Source of the DNA: a bacterium
GTDB taxonomy: Bacteria > Sysuimicrobiota > Sysuimicrobiia > Sysuimicrobiales > Thermofontiviventaceae
Length of the DNA stretch: 45,714 nt
Reading direction: 5' to 3'
Assembly: GCA_030550015.1 (NCBI GenBank)
Contig: JAUQQG010000102.1
Coordinates: 1 to 45,714 of the forward strand
The translations under genes and the position numbers were made by a program. Positions 43,172-45,714 of this stretch are shown here, piece by piece. The notes below the pieces were generated by a model. The model saw only the letters and a program-made list of their open reading frames with translations, had not been told where the DNA came from and made no database searches. Within the stretch, counting starts at the first letter, position 1; each line of letters starts with the position of its first letter.

Positions 43172-43290
43172 CCTCATCCCTCCAAACCAGGGGTTCTCTT
43201 GGAGTATTTCGCTAGGCTTTTCAACATCCCTTTGGCAACCTCTAGATGTTGTATCGGGAGGGGAGAATCTCCTCAGGATGCTGCGGGTGA

Positions 43291-44247
43291 TCAGCGGGAG
43301 ATGCGGCGGAAAGTGCCCTGAATGAGTCCGTGTATCTCATCCTGCGAAAACCAGCAGAGGTCCCCCGGCCGCGTCTGAGCAAGTGCGGCGAGGGCATTCC
43401 CATACATGAGCCCTTTGTCAATGTCTCCCGTGAGGTAGCCGTAGACAAAGCCTGCATCGAACGCATCTCCCCTTCCGATGCGATCGATGACCTGCGTAGG
43501 ATAGGCTTCCCGCTGGTAGACCCTCTCCCCATCGTATGCCAACGCGCCCTTCTCGCCCAGCGTCACCACCACCACCCTGGGACGAAACTGGGAGTAGAGC
43601 TTTCGCGCTTCCACCTCCCCATCTTCCCCGCCCTTGAACAACGCCTGGATATCGCGCAGCGAGGCGATGAGGAGGTCCACACCCTGGAGCAACCGCGCAA
43701 GGATCGCCAAGGCCTCTTCCGCACTCCAGAGCTTTGCGCGATAGTTTGTATCGAAAGAGACAAGTGCCCCACCTTTCTTTGCCTCTGAGATTGCCCTCTC
43801 GACTACTTTCAGGCACCCCTCGCTAAGGGCCGGCGTGATCCCGGTAAGATGAATAAGCCGAGCGTTCCGCACACTTTCCCAATCCACTTCTTCCGGATTG
43901 ACGTGGGACATGGCCGATCCTTTGCGGTCGTAGAGGATCATCCAGCTCTCAGGAAGGGGTCCGGGCTCAGCGAAGAAAATCCCCACCCTTCCCTCATCTG
44001 TCCAAATCACCTTGGAGACGTCCACACCATGTTCCCGGATCTTTCCCACGATTTTCTTTCCGAGGGGATTCCGAGTGACCTTTGAGATCCACTGGACGTG
44101 CATGCCCAGCCGAGCGAGCGCTACAGCGAAATTTGCCTCTGCACCTCCGACGTATACTTCCCAGAGGTCCGATTGCTCCAGGGAAGCCCTTCCCGAAGGA
44201 CTGAGGCGGATCATCGCCTCCCCCAGCGTCACCACGGGACGATTCAT
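43291..44247 (-). CDS. PfkB-family sugar kinase (2-keto-3-deoxygluconate kinase-like)
   Basis: The 318-residue kinase has the PfkB signatures: VYVGGAEANFAVALARLG near residue 31 and the catalytic IGRGDAFDAGFVYG near residue 247, with VTLGEKGAL before it. VTLGEAMIRLSP at the start and RGD-type anion hole are typical of KDG kinases and fructokinases. It phosphorylates a sugar or sugar acid in the cytosol. It lies 38 bases after a TctA-type permease gene, which suggests that the permease carries the kinase's substrate, perhaps a sugar acid. GGAGG lies before the ATG. Confidence 0.88.
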   Translation of the reverse strand: MNRPVVTLGEAMIRLSPSGRASLEQSDLWEVYVGGAEANFAVALARLGMHVQWISKVTRNPLGKKIVGKIREHGVDVSKVIWTDEGRVGIFFAEPGPLPESWMILYDRKGSAMSHVNPEEVDWESVRNARLIHLTGITPALSEGCLKVVERAISEAKKGGALVSFDTNYRAKLWSAEEALAILARLLQGVDLLIASLRDIQALFKGGEDGEVEARKLYSQFRPRVVVVTLGEKGALAYDGERVYQREAYPTQVIDRIGRGDAFDAGFVYGYLTGDIDKGLMYGNALAALAQTRPGDLCWFSQDEIHGLIQGTFRRISR

Positions 44248-44285
44248 GTCCCCACCTCCATCTCATTCCCGGGAAAGTAAGCTGT

Positions 44286-45714
44286 TTATCCCCCGGAGGT
44301 CGCCTCCACAAGGGGCTTCCGGCGCACGAAGAACGTCAGTAAGGGCAACGTCCACACGGTAAGTGTTACCACACCGAGGACCAAGCTTGCCGGGCGGGAG
44401 AAGAATGCTAGGAGATTCCATTGCGCCTTGATCATGCTGATCATGAAGTTCTGCTCGATCAGCGGACCCAGTACCAGGCCGAGCACAATGGGGGCAATGG
44501 GGAACCCATTGGACTCCATGAGGTATCCGACGATTCCCATAACGAGCATGATCCCTACGTCGAAGAGGCTGTTCTCCAAAGCATACGCGCCAACGATGGA
44601 AAACGCCAGGATGATGGGCATGAGGATGTTCCGGGGGATACGGATGATGGAACTGCTCGCCCGGATCGCCAGGTAACCCAAGGGCAGCATGAGGAGGTTG
44701 GCTAGGATGAACATCATCCGGAGGCCGTTGAGGAGACCCGCCTGCTCTTGGAAGATCAATGGTCCAGGCCTGAGGCCCTTCATCATCAAAACACCAATGA
44801 CAATAGCAGTCACCGGGTCGCCAGGGATGCCAAACACAAGGGCAGGGATCCACGCCGACCCTAGCGCCGCGTTGTTCGCCGTCCCTGCGTCGATGATGGG
44901 TTCAAAGCTTCCCTTCCCGAACTTCTCCGGCTCCTTGGAGAAGCGCTTCGCCACAGCGTAAGACAACCACGCCGCGATATCCGCGCCGGCGCCTGGAAGC
45001 GCCCCCACAAAGGTCCCAATGAGGCCTCCTCGGAAGAGCTGTAGCTTATACCGCTTCAACAGCTGGTAGACCCCCTGGAAGATACTTGCTGCGCGCACGC
45101 GGGTAATCGGATACTCCAAGTGGGGGCTCAAGGCTCCCCGCAGAACCTCAGAGATCCCATATAAGCCGATCATCGCCGGGATGAAGCTGATGCCATTCAG
45201 CAGGTTGACGTTCCCGAAGGTAAACCTGGGATAGCCCAGAGTGATGTCAATGCCGATGGTGGAAAGGAACAGGCCCAAAAGCGCGCTGATCGTTCCCTTC
45301 AGCGGAGCCCCAGACGAGACCATGGCCGCTCCGCTCAGGCCCAACACGGCGAGCCAGAAGTTCTCGAAGGAAGTGAAATTCATGGCGATAAAAAGGAGGA
45401 GGGGGGCACCGACGATGAAAGCAACGGCACCTATGATCCCGCCGATGGATGAGCAGATCAGGTCTAGCCCAAGGGCGATTTCCCCCTTCCCTTGTTTCGT
45501 CAGCTCGTAGGAGTCCTCGGTATAGGCTGCAGATGAAGGGGTTCCTGGGATCCGCAAGAGCACAGCAGGGATATCGCCGGCGAAGATGGCCATCGCTTCC
45601 ATGGTGATGATAGCCACGAGTCCGGAGAGGGGATCCAGGAAGAACGTGAACGGGACGAGGAGTGCCGTCGCCATCGTAGCGGTCAGACCTGGTATGGCTC
45701 CGATGAACAGGCCA
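44286..45714 (-). CDS. tctA: Tripartite tricarboxylate transporter permease TctA, partial
   Basis: The large TTT-family permease is cut by the window edge at its N-terminus. Reading continues in frame beyond the internal ATG at 45674 to GLFIGAIPGLTATM at the edge, so the true start lies outside. The visible 475 or so residues have about eleven membrane segments and the repeat motifs IPAVLLRIPGTPSSAA and FVGALPGAGADIAAWLSYAVAKR, then VFGIPGDPVTAIVIGVLMMKGL. With TctB and a TctC binding protein, expected upstream outside the window, it would import a carboxylate using an ion gradient. The kinase downstream hints at a sugar-acid substrate. Confidence 0.9.
   Translation of the reverse strand, partial: GLFIGAIPGLTATMATALLVPFTFFLDPLSGLVAIITMEAMAIFAGDIPAVLLRIPGTPSSAAYTEDSYELTKQGKGEIALGLDLICSSIGGIIGAVAFIVGAPLLLFIAMNFTSFENFWLAVLGLSGAAMVSSGAPLKGTISALLGLFLSTIGIDITLGYPRFTFGNVNLLNGISFIPAMIGLYGISEVLRGALSPHLEYPITRVRAASIFQGVYQLLKRYKLQLFRGGLIGTFVGALPGAGADIAAWLSYAVAKRFSKEPEKFGKGSFEPIIDAGTANNAALGSAWIPALVFGIPGDPVTAIVIGVLMMKGLRPGPLIFQEQAGLLNGLRMMFILANLLMLPLGYLAIRASSSIIRIPRNILMPIILAFSIVGAYALENSLFDVGIMLVMGIVGYLMESNGFPIAPIVLGLVLGPLIEQNFMISMIKAQWNLLAFFSRPASLVLGVVTLTVWTLPLLTFFVRRKPLVEATSGG

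Overview
The window comes from a GC-rich bacterial chromosome, probably of an uncultivated, Gram-positive-like (Terrabacteria-type) lineage. The pointers are a perfect CIRCE/HrcA operator in front of groEL, a DUF881 protein, strong purine-rich Shine-Dalgarno sites, many GTG/TTG starts, and a MgtE_N/CBS protein paired with an Nramp-like transporter. No rRNA or single-copy marker fixes the phylum, so this placement is an inference.

Left part (1-11,540), housekeeping and decayed DNA: a frameshifted short-chain-dehydrogenase-like gene and a degraded transposase fragment (272-1108), a VOC dioxygenase-like gene, tRNA-Arg(TCG) with its own promoter, a TlpA-like thioredoxin, ilvD, a structured intergenic RNA candidate behind a consensus sigma70 promoter (4835-5017), a DUF881 gene, groEL with CIRCE but no adjacent groES, a divalent-metal transport pair (7808-10468), a methyltransferase and a 60-residue YHS metal-binding protein.

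Middle and right (11,544-41,280), about 30 kb with every gene on the minus strand: a catabolic island made of two parallel modules. Reading in the direction of transcription (right to left), module 2 has a three-subunit molybdenum hydroxylase whose large subunit is split into two overlapping genes, a complete branched-chain-amino-acid-type ABC importer (substrate-binding protein, LivG, LivF, LivM, LivH), a GntR/FadR regulator, a D-2-hydroxyacid dehydrogenase, a DRE-TIM metallolyase, an amidohydrolase-2 and an M24 hydrolase. Module 1 follows with a second importer (LivH, LivM, LivG, LivF and a downstream binding protein), an amidase with a tiny GatC/AtzG-like partner, a CocE-type hydrolase, an isochorismatase-type hydrolase, a C_GCAxxG redox protein, another D-2-hydroxyacid dehydrogenase, two zinc alcohol dehydrogenases, a second M24 hydrolase and a cyclic amidohydrolase (dihydropyrimidinase/allantoinase type). 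Many genes overlap by ATGA or GTGA. Together they suggest import of small organic acids or amides, hydroxylation, C-N bond hydrolysis and entry into central metabolism. The substrate cannot be named from sequence.

The same 24-bp inverted repeat occurs over the promoters of the GntR gene and of the molybdenum hydroxylase operon (29 of 30 bases identical), which ties regulator and pathway together. A family of short GC-rich palindromes is scattered between operons.

Right end (41,518-45,714): a PiT phosphate permease with its DUF47/PhoU-like partner, a PfkB sugar kinase, and a TctA-type permease cut by the window edge.
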